Assembly (NCBI RefSeq): GCF_006538345.1
Contig: NZ_BJKL01000010.1
Location: forward strand, 62,001-126,000
DNA: 64,000 bases
Origin: Alteromonas sp. KUL49
Lineage (GTDB): Bacteria; Pseudomonadota; Gammaproteobacteria; Enterobacterales; Alteromonadaceae
Reading direction: 5' to 3'
The notes below the pieces were generated by a model that did no database searches, was not told the origin of the DNA, and worked only from the letters and a program-made list of their open reading frames with translations. The position numbers were made by a program, and so were the translations under genes. Positions 1-8,565 of the stretch are shown piece after piece. The number at the start of each line of letters is the position of its first letter. Position 1 is the stretch's first letter.

Positions 1-1
1 A

Positions 2-220
2 GTCAACGCTATTTGCCCCTTCTACAGCCCCACTAACATTCTCAATGTCGACGGCTACAACACACCAGAAGCACAACAACAACTTGCCATGGGCAGTCCC
101 ATGAAGCGTTTGGCGGATCCTCAAGAAGTGGTGAATACCATGATGCTACTCTTGTCTCCAGGCAATAGTTACATGAACGGCCAAACCATTGCAGTAGATG
201 GAGGTGTAACTGCTTGGTGA
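2..220 (+). CDS. SDR-family oxidoreductase, C-terminal fragment
   Basis: Only the last 72 codons lie in the window; the reading frame is open from base 2 to the TGA at 218-220. The fragment has the usual end of a classical short-chain dehydrogenase/reductase: VNAICP just after the catalytic region, then a segment ending in NGQTIAVDGGVTAW, the conserved C-terminal block that closes the NAD(P)-binding Rossmann fold. SDR enzymes oxidise or reduce alcohol/ketone groups on many substrates, so the substrate cannot be named. The acyl-CoA catabolic operon a few kilobases away makes a role in fatty-acid or alcohol metabolism plausible, but this is inference. The N-terminus, including the TGxxxGxG and YxxxK motifs, lies outside the window. 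Confidence 0.85.
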   Translation, partial: VNAICPFYSPTNILNVDGYNTPEAQQQLAMGSPMKRLADPQEVVNTMMLLLSPGNSYMNGQTIAVDGGVTAW

Positions 221-243
221 AGTGTTCAATATACTGAAAGATT

Positions 244-275
244 ATGCATGGGTATTAAATTAGATACCCATGTAT
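244..275. repeat. Inverted repeat downstream of the SDR gene
   Basis: The arms CATGGGTAT and ATACCCATG are exact complements around an 8-nt loop. They extend to 12 pairs if one G-T pair is allowed. The hairpin starts 24 bases after the SDR stop codon and is not followed by a T-run. It could stabilise the mRNA end or assist factor-dependent termination. It is not a textbook intrinsic terminator. Confidence 0.5.
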
Positions 276-345
276 GAACGATTGCATTTTGTTTATCAAT
301 TCAATGGGTTTTAATGAACTCGAACAAACAAACAAGCCGACCGTC

Positions 346-364
346 GAAGCGGTTTAGCCGCTTC
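346..364. repeat. Perfect 7-bp hairpin upstream of small secreted protein gene
   Basis: GAAGCGG and CCGCTTC pair exactly around TTTAG. The element lies about 30 bases before the start codon of the small secreted protein at 396 and has no T-run after it. It may be a structured 5' leader or a protein-binding site; nothing in the sequence decides which. Confidence 0.4.
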
Positions 365-395
365 CTCAGTCAGTTTACTAGTCTAGGAGTATGCA

Positions 396-668
396 ATGAA
401 GTCTTTCAGAATAGCGATAGCCGCAACAGCAATGACTCTTGTAAGTATTTCTGTTTGTGCTGTTCCAACAGTTGAGGTTTCTCAAGAAAACTACAGAACA
501 ACCGCTGCTGAAACATATAAGAAGCAACGTTCAAATTCAGTGACGCTAAATGTTGTTGAGTCACGCTCACAACAATCGCGATTGATACATCAAACATCAA
601 ACAAGCAACCTGTTAGTCTTATCGTGCCGACACGTTATTCTCAATCAAGTGAGCAAAACCGCACTTAA
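396..668 (+). CDS. Small secreted protein, unknown function (90 aa)
   Basis: The start is supported by AGGAG about 7 bases upstream of the ATG. The first 22 residues form a typical signal peptide: Lys and Arg near the N-terminus, a hydrophobic stretch (AIAATAMTLVSISV), and a C-A-V site for cleavage. The mature part, about 68 residues, is rich in Ser, Gln, Asn and Thr, has no cysteine and shows no motif I recognise. It is therefore a periplasmic or exported small protein of unknown role. It is flanked by two hairpins upstream and stands alone between the SDR gene and the cyclophilin gene. The signal peptide and ribosome site make it likely to be real. Confidence 0.65.
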   Translation: MKSFRIAIAATAMTLVSISVCAVPTVEVSQENYRTTAAETYKKQRSNSVTLNVVESRSQQSRLIHQTSNKQPVSLIVPTRYSQSSEQNRT

Positions 669-814
669 TTCGCAGAAACATCCTCCTTCATAAAAATTTT
701 TACACACAGTCCTATTTACGTAGCGCATTCATTTTACTCAAAAAATAGCTGCAGCGGAGTTAGGTTTCCTTTATTCTGTTGCTCGATTTCTTATAACAAC
801 TCAATTTTTTTAAC

Positions 815-1608
815 ATGCGCAAATTACTTAATTCACGAGCACTCTGTGCTGTGGCATCTGCCACTCTTCTCTCTTTATCACCTATTTTTGCAAATGCTAC
901 CGTCGTATTTGTTGAAACCAATATAGGTAACTTCGAAATTAACCTGACTGATGAAGATACGCCCGAAACTGTTGCCAACTTTTTACGTTATGTTGAGGCA
1001 GAGCGATATAGCAATGTAATCGTTCACCGCTCTATTAATAACTTCATCACACAAACTGGTGGTTACACGTTTAACAGTGAAACGGGTACGTTAACAGGTG
1101 TTGATGCATTTGACCCAGTGGTGAATGAGCCTGTTTTTTCTAACGTACGTGGCACTATCGCTATGGCGAAACTTGGAGGAGATCCAAACAGTGCTACCAG
1201 CGAATGGTTTATCAATTTAGCTGATAACAGTGCTAACTTAGATTTTCAGAACGAGGGTTTTACCGTTTTGGTACGGTAATGGGAGATGGCATGGAAGTTA
1301 TTGATAGTATTGCCGACGTTCCAAAATACAACTCTGGTGGCGCATTTACTGATTGGCCATTGCGTAATGATCCACAAGCGGGTGACCAACTCACATTAGA
1401 CAATGTAATACTCATAGAATCTATTACTGTGACTGACCCGAACACAGTTACAAATCCAGAAACAAAGCCACCGGCTACTAGCAACACACCTGTTGATCCT
1501 CCATCAACGCCTAGTAATCCATCCAGTGACAGCGGCGGTGGCACTATGGGTTGGGCTGCTGTATTCCTTGCTCTTATGGTGGGTTTACGCAGAAAGTTTA
1601 AAGCCTAG
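815..1608 (+). pseudogene. Secreted cyclophilin-type peptidyl-prolyl isomerase with GlyGly-CTERM tail, frameshifted
   Basis: The first part (815-1279) encodes a signal peptide ending near FANA, then a cyclophilin domain with TPETVANFL, HRSINNFITQTGGY and GTIAMAKLGGDPNSATSEWF. The frame is lost at a T4 run (1266-1269) and stops at once. Adding one T restores GFTVFGTVMGDGMEVID, which joins the second open frame (1279-1608) exactly where other cyclophilins continue. That part ends in a Pro/Thr/Ser-rich linker and a GlyGly-CTERM-like tail: SGGGTMG, a hydrophobic helix, then RRKFKA. Cyclophilins isomerise X-Pro bonds and help proteins fold; this one should act outside the inner membrane, and its tail is of the type processed by rhombosortase. 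A one-base sequencing error is as likely as a true mutation. No clear Shine-Dalgarno is visible. Confidence 0.85.
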
Positions 1609-1622
1609 TAAACGTTACATAT

Positions 1623-1649
1623 ACAGGCCGCCTTTAGTTTGCGGCCTGT
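1623..1649. terminator. Hairpin between convergent genes, probable terminator
   Basis: ACAGGCCGC and GCGGCCTGT pair exactly around a 9-nt loop. The hairpin sits in the 44-bp gap between the ends of the cyclophilin gene and the serine hydrolase gene, which converge. There is no long T-run on either side, so termination may be weak. Confidence 0.6.
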
Positions 1650-1652
1650 GTA

Positions 1653-3011
1653 TTACTGATTTAACTCAGCGAGTATTTTGGAAAACTGCACTTCCATCGG
1701 ATAGTCACCTGAAGTCCAGCCCAATCGCACAACCACGGTATTTTGCGAGGGCAACATCATCACGACTTGCTTTCGGTTACCCATCATAAAGTAGGCGTCT
1801 TGCGGAAGCGCAGGCCATATCAGCTTTGGCTCTGGTGAATTCCGGTCACTATTCAGCCAAAACTGATAACCATACTGAGGATAGTTGTCGCTCTCATTGG
1901 GTGATGTTGCCTGAGCTACCCAATTTGAGTCTAGCAACTGCACGCCATTAATTTTGCCGTCGTTCACCATTAGCCATCCAAGCCTCGCCCAGTCTCTAGC
2001 GCTTGCATAAATGTAAGAGCTTCCGACGAATACACCACTAGGGTCGGTTTCAAACGTAGCTGTGGTTACTCCAGCGTAGTGAAAGATTTCGTTATTCAGA
2101 AAATCAACGGTTTGTTGTGTTCCACCTAATTGGTCATGAAGCCATCGGGCGATCATATTGGTCGTTCCCGATGAATAAGAAAAATGAGTGCCAGGGTCAA
2201 ATGCTAGCTCGCTATCCAGTGCGACATCGGACGCGCTATACGCAGAAAAGAGCATGTGGGTGGAGTCGCTGCCCGGTGCGTAGGTCTCATCAAATGCTAA
2301 TCCACTACTCATTTGAAGCATGTCTTCCAGAGAAATATTACTACGTGTGTTTGTCCAGTTCCCAAACAAACGCTCTTGTTGCATATCAATATTAGTGCCC
2401 AGTGTTGCAAAGCGTCCAACCATGATTGCTGTCAGGCTTTTCCCCATAGACCAGCCAAGCAGTGGTGTAGAGGCATCAATATTGTTTGCATAAGCCTCTG
2501 CGACTAACTGGCCATCTTTTACAACGACTAAGGCACGTGTTTGCAGGCCACCAGCGTTATCTTCCGTCAAAAGCGCACTAACTAATTGCTGTAGTTCAAG
2601 GTCAATATTGGCAGTACCGCTACCTTTCGGCCAATTCTCGGCCCCAATGGCGTGTGTACTCTGAACAATATTATCGAGCGGACGTGTGTCTCCCACATCA
2701 AGTGTACATCCTGTATGCGGTCTATAGGTCGCACTGTTTACAGACAAGCCCTTGAGATCAGCAACCACTCTATTTGGCTCAGAAAAGTCCAAAGCAACCA
2801 GTCGTGTTGCTGGTGAATAGGACGCTAGGTCTTCGATGATTTGACCTTCCTCTTGTTTGGAAATGTAATATCCGGAACAAGCGAGTTTGGCTCCCAACCC
2901 CGTAGCAACGTCTAACGCTGCTACCAAGTGCCATGGAAAAAAGCCCAAGAAATAGCGAAACGACGTTGTGAAAACGACGAGAATGAACGCGACTGTAACG
3001 AGTTTTTTCAT
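1653..3011 (-). CDS. Serine hydrolase, class C beta-lactamase/penicillin-binding-protein fold
   Basis: This 452-residue protein has an N-terminal hydrophobic segment (about residues 5-26) that should act as a membrane anchor or uncleaved signal. The hydrolase domain carries the SxxK motif as S188-M-G-K191 in GWSMGKSL, and the second motif as Y279-S-S in HFSYSSGTTN. These residues define the beta-lactamase-related serine hydrolases (Pfam Beta-lactamase), which include esterases, D-amino-acid peptidases and class C beta-lactamases. The substrate cannot be told from sequence. The protein probably works in the periplasm or on the outer face of the inner membrane. It diverges from the SGNH hydrolase to its right. 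I see no reason to call it a resistance gene: the family is large and mostly not beta-lactam-degrading. Confidence 0.85.
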   Translation of the reverse strand: MKKLVTVAFILVVFTTSFRYFLGFFPWHLVAALDVATGLGAKLACSGYYISKQEEGQIIEDLASYSPATRLVALDFSEPNRVVADLKGLSVNSATYRPHTGCTLDVGDTRPLDNIVQSTHAIGAENWPKGSGTANIDLELQQLVSALLTEDNAGGLQTRALVVVKDGQLVAEAYANNIDASTPLLGWSMGKSLTAIMVGRFATLGTNIDMQQERLFGNWTNTRSNISLEDMLQMSSGLAFDETYAPGSDSTHMLFSAYSASDVALDSELAFDPGTHFSYSSGTTNMIARWLHDQLGGTQQTVDFLNNEIFHYAGVTTATFETDPSGVFVGSSYIYASARDWARLGWLMVNDGKINGVQLLDSNWVAQATSPNESDNYPQYGYQFWLNSDRNSPEPKLIWPALPQDAYFMMGNRKQVVMMLPSQNTVVVRLGWTSGDYPMEVQFSKILAELNQ

Positions 3012-3132
3012 AAGTGAGGTATGTTAGCCAAAATTGATTACAAAGCTACCTTACACCTGTGATGCTTTTGTGTCATCGGCTAACACAATGATAAAGTGTT
3101 GTTTAACATCTACTAGAATCAATGACTTATTA

Positions 3133-3729
3133 ATGAACAATAACGCCCTTACTCGATCGTTGCTACTGTTTGGCGATTCAATTCTGTCTAATTGGTATCT
3201 TCTGTTGCAAAACAACTTAGATAACTGGGAAGTGACAAATAAAGCCGTGAGTGGAGAGACAACCTCAGATCTATTACATCGCCTATCCACAGATTTAGTG
3301 GGCCACTCCCACGATGCTGTACTTATCCACGTAGGGATAAACGATATTGCCGGTAATAGTGGTGAGTATTTTCAGGACGACACTGTAGAAAATTTAGCGA
3401 CAATTGTTAAAGCTGCCAAACAATCTCATACCCATGTATTACTGAGTAACCTACTTCCGGTCACCATCATTCCTTGGCGCGAATGTAGTAACGTTTATCA
3501 CAGTGTATTGTCGTTGAATGATGAGATAAAAAACCTCGCAATCCGAGAAGATGTCGACTTTGTAGATTTTTTTGCTTGTTTAGCAAACGATGAAGGATTT
3601 ATGGATAAGGCCGACGCGAAAGATGGCGTTCACCCTAACAAACATAGCTATTGCAAAATGCTATCTGCGCTATCAAACATGTTAGAAAATATGGCACTTG
3701 ACCCGTCTGGCAAAAACAGAAAAAATTAG
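3133..3729 (+). CDS. SGNH/GDSL hydrolase (cytoplasmic lipase/esterase family)
   Basis: The family blocks are clear: LLLFGDSILS near the N-terminus holds the nucleophile Ser (block I), HVGINDIAGN is block III, and DGVHPNKHSY near the C-terminus holds the catalytic Asp and His (block V). These enzymes hydrolyse esters, thioesters or acetyl groups. The frame is open from 3034, but the family domain begins only at MNNNALTRSLLLFGDS, so I chose the ATG at 3133, giving 198 residues. No signal peptide precedes the domain from this start, so the protein should be cytoplasmic. Shine-Dalgarno evidence is weak for either start. The YcbL-like gene follows after 30 bases and may be co-transcribed. A second SGNH hydrolase (11299-12045) is not closely similar by eye. 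Confidence 0.8.
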   Translation: MNNNALTRSLLLFGDSILSNWYLLLQNNLDNWEVTNKAVSGETTSDLLHRLSTDLVGHSHDAVLIHVGINDIAGNSGEYFQDDTVENLATIVKAAKQSHTHVLLSNLLPVTIIPWRECSNVYHSVLSLNDEIKNLAIREDVDFVDFFACLANDEGFMDKADAKDGVHPNKHSYCKMLSALSNMLENMALDPSGKNRKN

Positions 3730-3759
3730 CGTCTATCGATTTACCTCACGAGCACAATT

Positions 3760-4405
3760 TTGAACATCACCGTTATCCCTGTTACTCCTTTTGCACAGAA
3801 CTGTTCGCTGATTTGGGACCCTGCCACCATGAAGGGCGCATTGGTGGATCCCGGCGGTGACGTAGAAAAACTCAAAAGTGCGGTAAATGAAAACAAGGTA
3901 GACATAGAGAAAGTTATTCTGACCCATGGTCACCTCGACCATGTTGGCGGCACACTGGAAATTGCCAAACACTACGATGTACCCATCGTTGGACCTCACT
4001 TAGGTGACAAATTTTGGTTAGATGCATTGATGCAGCAAAGCCAGATGTTTGGCTTCCCCCCGTGCGACGCCATTTAGCCCCACTCAATGGCTTGAAGATA
4101 ATGACACAATCACGTTAGGAACCCTTACACTCGACGTATTACACTGCCCAGGTCATACACCGGGTCATGTGGCGTTAGTCGAGCACAAGAGCAATCAAGT
4201 CATTGTAGGCGATATTATTTTTGCCGGATCTATTGGCAGAACTGACTTCCCTCAGGGTAATCACGACCAGTTGATTAGTTCGATCAAAGAAAAGCTACTT
4301 GTTTTGCCTGACGATATGAAGATTTATCCCGGTCATGGCCCTACAACGACTATTGGCCATGAACGGAAAACTAACCCCTATGTAGCCTCTAGCCAATGGG
4401 GCTGA
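3760..4405 (+). pseudogene. YcbL-like MBL-fold hydrolase (glyoxalase II family), frameshifted
   Basis: The N-terminal frame gives ITVIPVTPFAQNCSLIW, VDPGGD and the metal-binding THGHLDHVGG (H56, H58, D60, H61), very like E. coli YcbL. It is broken at a C6 run (4056-4061). Removing one C gives QSQMFGFPRATPFSPTQW with the spacing of YcbL, and the downstream frame continues with HCPGHTPGHV, VGDIIFAGSIGRTDFP and YPGHGPTTTIGHE, supplying the remaining metal ligands. The family hydrolyses thioesters such as S-lactoylglutathione using two metal ions in the cytoplasm. The start is a TTG at 3760, chosen because it aligns with the YcbL N-terminus. As everything on both sides of the break is conserved, a one-base sequencing error is likely. 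Confidence 0.85.
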
Positions 4406-4425
4406 TTGCTACTGTTTACGTTGGC

Positions 4426-5400
4426 TTATGGCGTGACCACCATCTTACCCTTAACTTGGCGGTTCATAACCTTTTCCATAGCCTCAGTAGCTCTGGAGAG
4501 CGGTAGTGCCTCATCTACTACAACCTTTACTTTACCCTGCACGTACCAACCAAGCAGCTCTTGCATGTTTGCCGCAAAACCTTTGGGGTCGTGTTGGGTG
4601 AATGAACCCCAGAAAACACCAACAACGGAATAGCCTTTCACTAACGACAAATTCACTGGAAATTTAGGGATTTCTCCACCAGCAAATCCAACCACAAGCA
4701 ACCTACCTTCCCATGCCATGCTGCGGCTACACGCATGGAATGTATCGCCACCCACACATTCATACACCACATCAGCACCTTTTCCACCAGTGGCTTCCTT
4801 CAGTGCGTCTTTTAGATCGTTTTCGGTGTAGTTAATGAGTACATCTGCACCATTCGCTTTAGCCAGCGCAAGTTTCTCTTCGGTAGAACATACCGCTATT
4901 ACTTTAGCGCCCATGATTTTACCAATTTGCACTGCCGCCAAGCCAGTTCCACCTGCGGCACCAGTAACCACTAGCGTTTCACCCGGTTGAAGTTTGGCCC
5001 GCTGCTTAAGGGCATGATGAGCAGTAGCATGGGCCGTGACTAACGCAGCCCCCTCGTTTGCAGGAATACTATCTGGCAGTGGCATGACATGGGTGGCGGG
5101 CACCAAGGCCTTTTCAGCGTAACCACCAAGCAAGGGTAATGCGATGACTCTTTGCCCTACCTTAAGATGATTTACGCCCTCACCCAGCTCTGCAATGGTC
5201 CCCGCGACTTCGTTCCCCGGAATAAAAGGAAATGGCGGCTGCATTTGATACAAACCTTGCACTAGCAAGCCATCAGGAAAGTTAACCCCCGCTGCTTCGA
5301 TATTAACCACAACGTGCCCAGCTTTAACCACAGGGTCAGCAATGTCTTTGTACTGTAATTCATCTACTGGCCCAAAGGCTTCACACACAATAGCTTTCAT
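4426..5400 (-). CDS. NADPH:quinone oxidoreductase, zinc-free MDR family
   Basis: This 324-residue protein matches the quinone-reductase branch of medium-chain dehydrogenases: MKAIVCEAFGPVDEL at the start, GNEVAGTIAELGEGV, then the nucleotide-binding GAAGGTGLAAVQIGK and VCSTEEKLALAKANGADV. It lacks the cysteine cluster of zinc alcohol dehydrogenases. Such enzymes reduce quinones or alpha,beta-enoyl groups with NADPH in the cytoplasm. It is the last gene of a leftward operon with an APH-like kinase, an acyl-CoA dehydrogenase and a histidine phosphatase, so an enoyl-CoA or enone reductase role is possible. AAAGGAT upstream of the ATG supports the start. It converges with the YcbL-like gene, leaving a 20-bp gap. 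Confidence 0.85.
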   Translation of the reverse strand: MKAIVCEAFGPVDELQYKDIADPVVKAGHVVVNIEAAGVNFPDGLLVQGLYQMQPPFPFIPGNEVAGTIAELGEGVNHLKVGQRVIALPLLGGYAEKALVPATHVMPLPDSIPANEGAALVTAHATAHHALKQRAKLQPGETLVVTGAAGGTGLAAVQIGKIMGAKVIAVCSTEEKLALAKANGADVLINYTENDLKDALKEATGGKGADVVYECVGGDTFHACSRSMAWEGRLLVVGFAGGEIPKFPVNLSLVKGYSVVGVFWGSFTQHDPKGFAANMQELLGWYVQGKVKVVVDEALPLSRATEAMEKVMNRQVKGKMVVTP

Positions 5401-5453
5401 AGTTGATCCTTTTACTCTCGAATTTCACATCTAACCATGCTTACAAAGCATAG

Positions 5454-6494
5454 CTACGACGATTGATGAATAGTTTGATTCGCGATTTGCGCGAGTGGAC
5501 GCACCATAGCGCCGAGTTGCATGGCTTTCTCGCTCGAGGCATTACCATCGTGAGCACGCTTTACTACACCTTGTAAAATCGCGGCCAGACGGAAAAAACT
5601 AAACGCTAGATAGAAAGTCCAATTGTCGATACCGTCAATGCCTCGTCTCTCGCAATACGCTTTGATATAAGCTTGCTCTGAGGGAATTCCTAATTCATCA
5701 CGATTTAAGCCGCCTAATCCTGCAGCATGAGCAATATTCGCAGGAAGCCTAAGCTGCATGCATTGATAAGCTAAATCGGCGTAGGGATGACCAAGGGTAG
5801 ACAGTTCCCAATCAAGTACAGCAATAACTTTTGGTTGAGCAACGTCGCTCATATCAAACATCATGTTATCAAGACGGAAGTCACCGTGGACCAGACTCAC
5901 CTGACCGTCGTCTTCAGGAAGATTGTTTTCTAAGTAGGTAATGAGAGACTCTATCTCATCAACTTTTTCCAGCTCAGAGGCTCGGTATTGCTTGGTCCAG
6001 CGACTCAACTGACGTTCAAAATAGCTGCCCGGTTTGCCGTAATCACTTAATCCAGCAGAGTCGATATCTACACTGTGAAGTGCAGCTAACACGCGATTCA
6101 TCTCGTCATACATAGCACCGCGAGTAGTTGGTGATTCAATTTCAGGAAGCGCACTGTTCCAGAATATATCGCCATCCACAAGTGCCATTATGTAGAACAT
6201 ACTGCCGATGACTTGGGTGTCTTCACACAAGTGAAACACTTCTGGTACCGGCACATCGCTTCCCGCCAAGGCTTTGATCACACGATATTCTCTGTCTACT
6301 GCATGAGCAGATTTTAGCAATTTACCCGGCGGCTGACGACGCAATACAAATTCGCCGCGATCTGTGACGAGTTTGAATGTAGGGTTTGATTGCCCGCCGG
6401 CAAATTTTTCTGCTGCAGTGACTGTGCCGATACTTGGTGCAAACTCTGCTAAGTACGCATTTAACTGGTTTAAATCTAAGGAATGTGCGCTCAC
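5454..6494 (-). CDS. APH-like kinase of the ACAD10/11 type
   Basis: The protein has the aminoglycoside-phosphotransferase/choline-kinase fold: GGQSNPTFKL as nucleotide loop, FVLRRQPPG with the ATP-binding Lys replaced by an Arg-rich segment, catalytic HGDFRLDN, and LDWELSTLGHP with the metal-binding Asp. Its nearest well-known relatives are the kinase domain of eukaryotic ACAD10/11 and bacterial partners of acyl-CoA dehydrogenases such as LvaA. There the kinase phosphorylates the hydroxyl of 4-hydroxyacyl-CoAs. The frame is open to a TTG at 6524, but a strong GAGGAG lies exactly 5 bases before a GTG at 6494, so I chose that start (346 residues). The gene then begins 10 bases after the dehydrogenase stop, and the ribosome site overlaps that stop. 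Antibiotic resistance is unlikely. Confidence 0.85.
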   Translation of the reverse strand: MSAHSLDLNQLNAYLAEFAPSIGTVTAAEKFAGGQSNPTFKLVTDRGEFVLRRQPPGKLLKSAHAVDREYRVIKALAGSDVPVPEVFHLCEDTQVIGSMFYIMALVDGDIFWNSALPEIESPTTRGAMYDEMNRVLAALHSVDIDSAGLSDYGKPGSYFERQLSRWTKQYRASELEKVDEIESLITYLENNLPEDDGQVSLVHGDFRLDNMMFDMSDVAQPKVIAVLDWELSTLGHPYADLAYQCMQLRLPANIAHAAGLGGLNRDELGIPSEQAYIKAYCERRGIDGIDNWTFYLAFSFFRLAAILQGVVKRAHDGNASSEKAMQLGAMVRPLAQIANQTIHQSS

Positions 6495-6504
6495 AACCGC
6501 TCCT

Positions 6505-7719
6505 CTATCCGTTGTAATCTGCAATTAGGTTGCGACCTAACTGCATCATGTGAACTTGGTCTGGGCCATCGGCCAAACGAATGGTTCTAGCGTAGGCGTA
6601 CATTGCCGATAACACAAAGTCTTGGCTGGTACCTGCGGCACCGTGCATTTGAATAGCCTCGTCAATCACATTGCACGCCATTGTTGGTGCAACAATTTTG
6701 ATTGCCGCAATAAGGTCACGAGACACTTTGTTTCCGTAGCGATCCATCTTGTCCGCCGCTTTGAGTGTTAGTAGTCTCGCTTGTTCTATATCGCAGTGCA
6801 TTTTAGCAATACTCTCGCGCACAGATTGTTGCTTACTCAGTGGTTTACCAAAGGCAACCCGTTGCTCAACTCGTTCACACGCCATATCTAATGCACGTTG
6901 GGCACAACCAATTAAACGCATGCAGTGATGAATTCGACCGGGCCCCAATCGCCCTTGGGCAATTTCAAACCCCTTGCCCTCGCCCACAATGAGATTGCTC
7001 GCGGGTACTCTTACGTTGTCGAATAGCACTTCGGCGTGTCCAACGGGTTCATCGTAATACCCCATGGCTGCCATTGGTCGGACAACAGTCACACCTTTGG
7101 TATCCATAGGTACAAGTATTTGTGATTGCTGTTGGTGGCGAGGGGCATTGACATCAGTTTTGCCCATCACAACCATAATTTTACAATTTTCGTTCATCGC
7201 ACCACTGGTGTACCACTTTCGGCCGTTAATGACATACTCGTCACCATCGCGAGTAATCGACGTTTCTATGTTCGTGGCATCACTGGACGCAACCGCAGGT
7301 TCTGTCATTGCAAATGCAGAGCGTATTTCTCCGTTAAGCAGTGGCTCTAGCCAGGCTTTCTTCTGCGCATCATCACCGTACTTCGCCAATACTTCCATGT
7401 TGCCAGTGTCAGGGGCACTACAATTAAAAATCTCCGAACTGAACAACACGCGACCCATTTCTTCGCATAGTGGGGCATATTCTGCGTTCGTTAAACCCGC
7501 ACCATAAGGCTTGTATTCTTCAGGAAGAAATAAATTCCACAAACCAGCATCCTTCGCTTTTTGTTTGAGCGATTGCATGATCTCTGGTGTCTTCCAGCGA
7601 TTTTCACCATTCTCGACGGCATGTATGTATTCTTTCTCAATCGGATAGACTTCTTTTTCCATAAAGTCTCTTAATTGAGCTAGCAGAGCCTGCGTCTTTT
7701 CGTTGTAATCAAAGTTCAT
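6505..7719 (-). CDS. Acyl-CoA dehydrogenase, ACAD10/11-like
   Basis: At 404 residues this is full length for a soluble FAD-dependent acyl-CoA dehydrogenase. Visible blocks are [19 protein letters not shown] (flavin and substrate binding), [43 protein letters not shown] and the C-terminal [15 protein letters not shown]. The length and the [10 protein letters not shown] block are typical of the ACAD10/11 subgroup rather than fatty-acid FadE. Members introduce a double bond or, with a kinase partner, eliminate phosphate from 4-phosphoacyl-CoA. It sits between the histidine phosphatase (11-bp gap) and the APH-like kinase (10-bp gap), so the three are one operon. GAGG placed 6 bases before the ATG supports the start. 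Confidence 0.9.
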   Translation of the reverse strand: MNFDYNEKTQALLAQLRDFMEKEVYPIEKEYIHAVENGENRWKTPEIMQSLKQKAKDAGLWNLFLPEEYKPYGAGLTNAEYAPLCEEMGRVLFSSEIFNCSAPDTGNMEVLAKYGDDAQKKAWLEPLLNGEIRSAFAMTEPAVASSDATNIETSITRDGDEYVINGRKWYTSGAMNENCKIMVVMGKTDVNAPRHQQQSQILVPMDTKGVTVVRPMAAMGYYDEPVGHAEVLFDNVRVPASNLIVGEGKGFEIAQGRLGPGRIHHCMRLIGCAQRALDMACERVEQRVAFGKPLSKQQSVRESIAKMHCDIEQARLLTLKAADKMDRYGNKVSRDLIAAIKIVAPTMACNVIDEAIQMHGAAGTSQDFVLSAMYAYARTIRLADGPDQVHMMQLGRNLIADYNG

Positions 7720-7730
7720 AGTTGCCTCGG

Positions 7731-8405
7731 TTAACTGTAAGTAATGCCGTGTAGCCGGTCGATGACATCAAGGTGAGGTACACTGTTAAAACTGTTCAGG
7801 TGTACTCCTTTCGCATTGGCGAAACACTGAGAGAAACTGGCGTTTCGTATTTGTAAATTCATGTTGATCACCATGGGAGCGTCATAACCCAAAATATGCT
7901 TAAGCATCATGGCAATAGCTCCGCCAGAGGTTACAACGAGCGCTTTCCTCGCGCCTGACGATTGAAGCGTTGTCAGCATATTAAGTGTTCGGTTTTCGAA
8001 CTCTGCCCATGTCTCATCCAATTGATTGGTATCAAGCTCATTTTTAGCCCATGCCAGCATGGCTTTTTTCAATAAGCGGTAATAGTCGGCAGGCGGCGCT
8101 CCCTCTGCGACTTGGTCTTCTGGATGCAAAGCCAAGTAGGCACGAGCGACTGCTTGAAAATTAAATTCATTGAGTTCAGAGGAAACTGTGGGTTCTGGAA
8201 GATAATCCAGTCCCTCTTTGATACCGTCAGCGGTTTCTTGGTGGCGCACCATATCACCGCGATACAAGGCGTCGAACACTACATCCCGTTCTCGAAAGTA
8301 TTTCCCAAGCCACTGCGCCTGCTGCACGCCCAAGTCACTGAGTTTGTCGTAATTCGCCTTACCAAATGATGCCTGGCCGTGACGCACTAAATAGATATCT
8401 GTCAT
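7731..8405 (-). CDS. Histidine phosphatase superfamily protein
   Basis: [15 protein letters not shown] is the RHG motif with catalytic His9, and Arg54 and Glu77 lie at the expected places downstream. The second catalytic histidine, normally within an HGG motif near the C-terminus, is replaced: the text reads [12 protein letters not shown], so Ser160 stands where His is expected. The family removes phosphate from sugars, nucleotides or other small molecules, or from proteins, through a phosphohistidine. The frame is open to 8453, but the family begins directly at [11 protein letters not shown], so I chose the ATG at 8405 (224 residues). It is the first gene of the catabolic operon and might remove phosphate from products of the neighbouring kinase, which is a guess from position. 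Confidence 0.8.
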   Translation of the reverse strand: MTDIYLVRHGQASFGKANYDKLSDLGVQQAQWLGKYFRERDVVFDALYRGDMVRHQETADGIKEGLDYLPEPTVSSELNEFNFQAVARAYLALHPEDQVAEGAPPADYYRLLKKAMLAWAKNELDTNQLDETWAEFENRTLNMLTTLQSSGARKALVVTSGGAIAMMLKHILGYDAPMVINMNLQIRNASFSQCFANAKGVHLNSFNSVPHLDVIDRLHGITYS

Positions 8406-8565
8406 ATTTTTTACGCTTACCCTGTTTTCCTCAAAACCTTCGTCTATGCTCAATGCAAATACCCGTGCAGTGATAGACAGGAATTGAAGAGTAGCTTGTT
8501 ACAATTATGTAAAATCATCAGTGAGCATAGTAAAAAAACTGAACCCCATAAGTTTAATTGATAAT

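Noticed and set aside
1653..3011. Annotation as a beta-lactamase resistance gene
   Set aside because: SxxK and YSS motifs are shared by many esterases and peptidases; nothing specific to beta-lactam hydrolysis is visible.
5454..6494. Annotation as aminoglycoside phosphotransferase
   Set aside because: The fold is shared, but its operon partner is an acyl-CoA dehydrogenase, as in ACAD10/11-type kinases.
7064..7507. A 147-codon + strand open frame opposite the acyl-CoA dehydrogenase gene
   Set aside because: It lies fully inside a well-conserved gene on the other strand and has no family features; it is a shadow frame.
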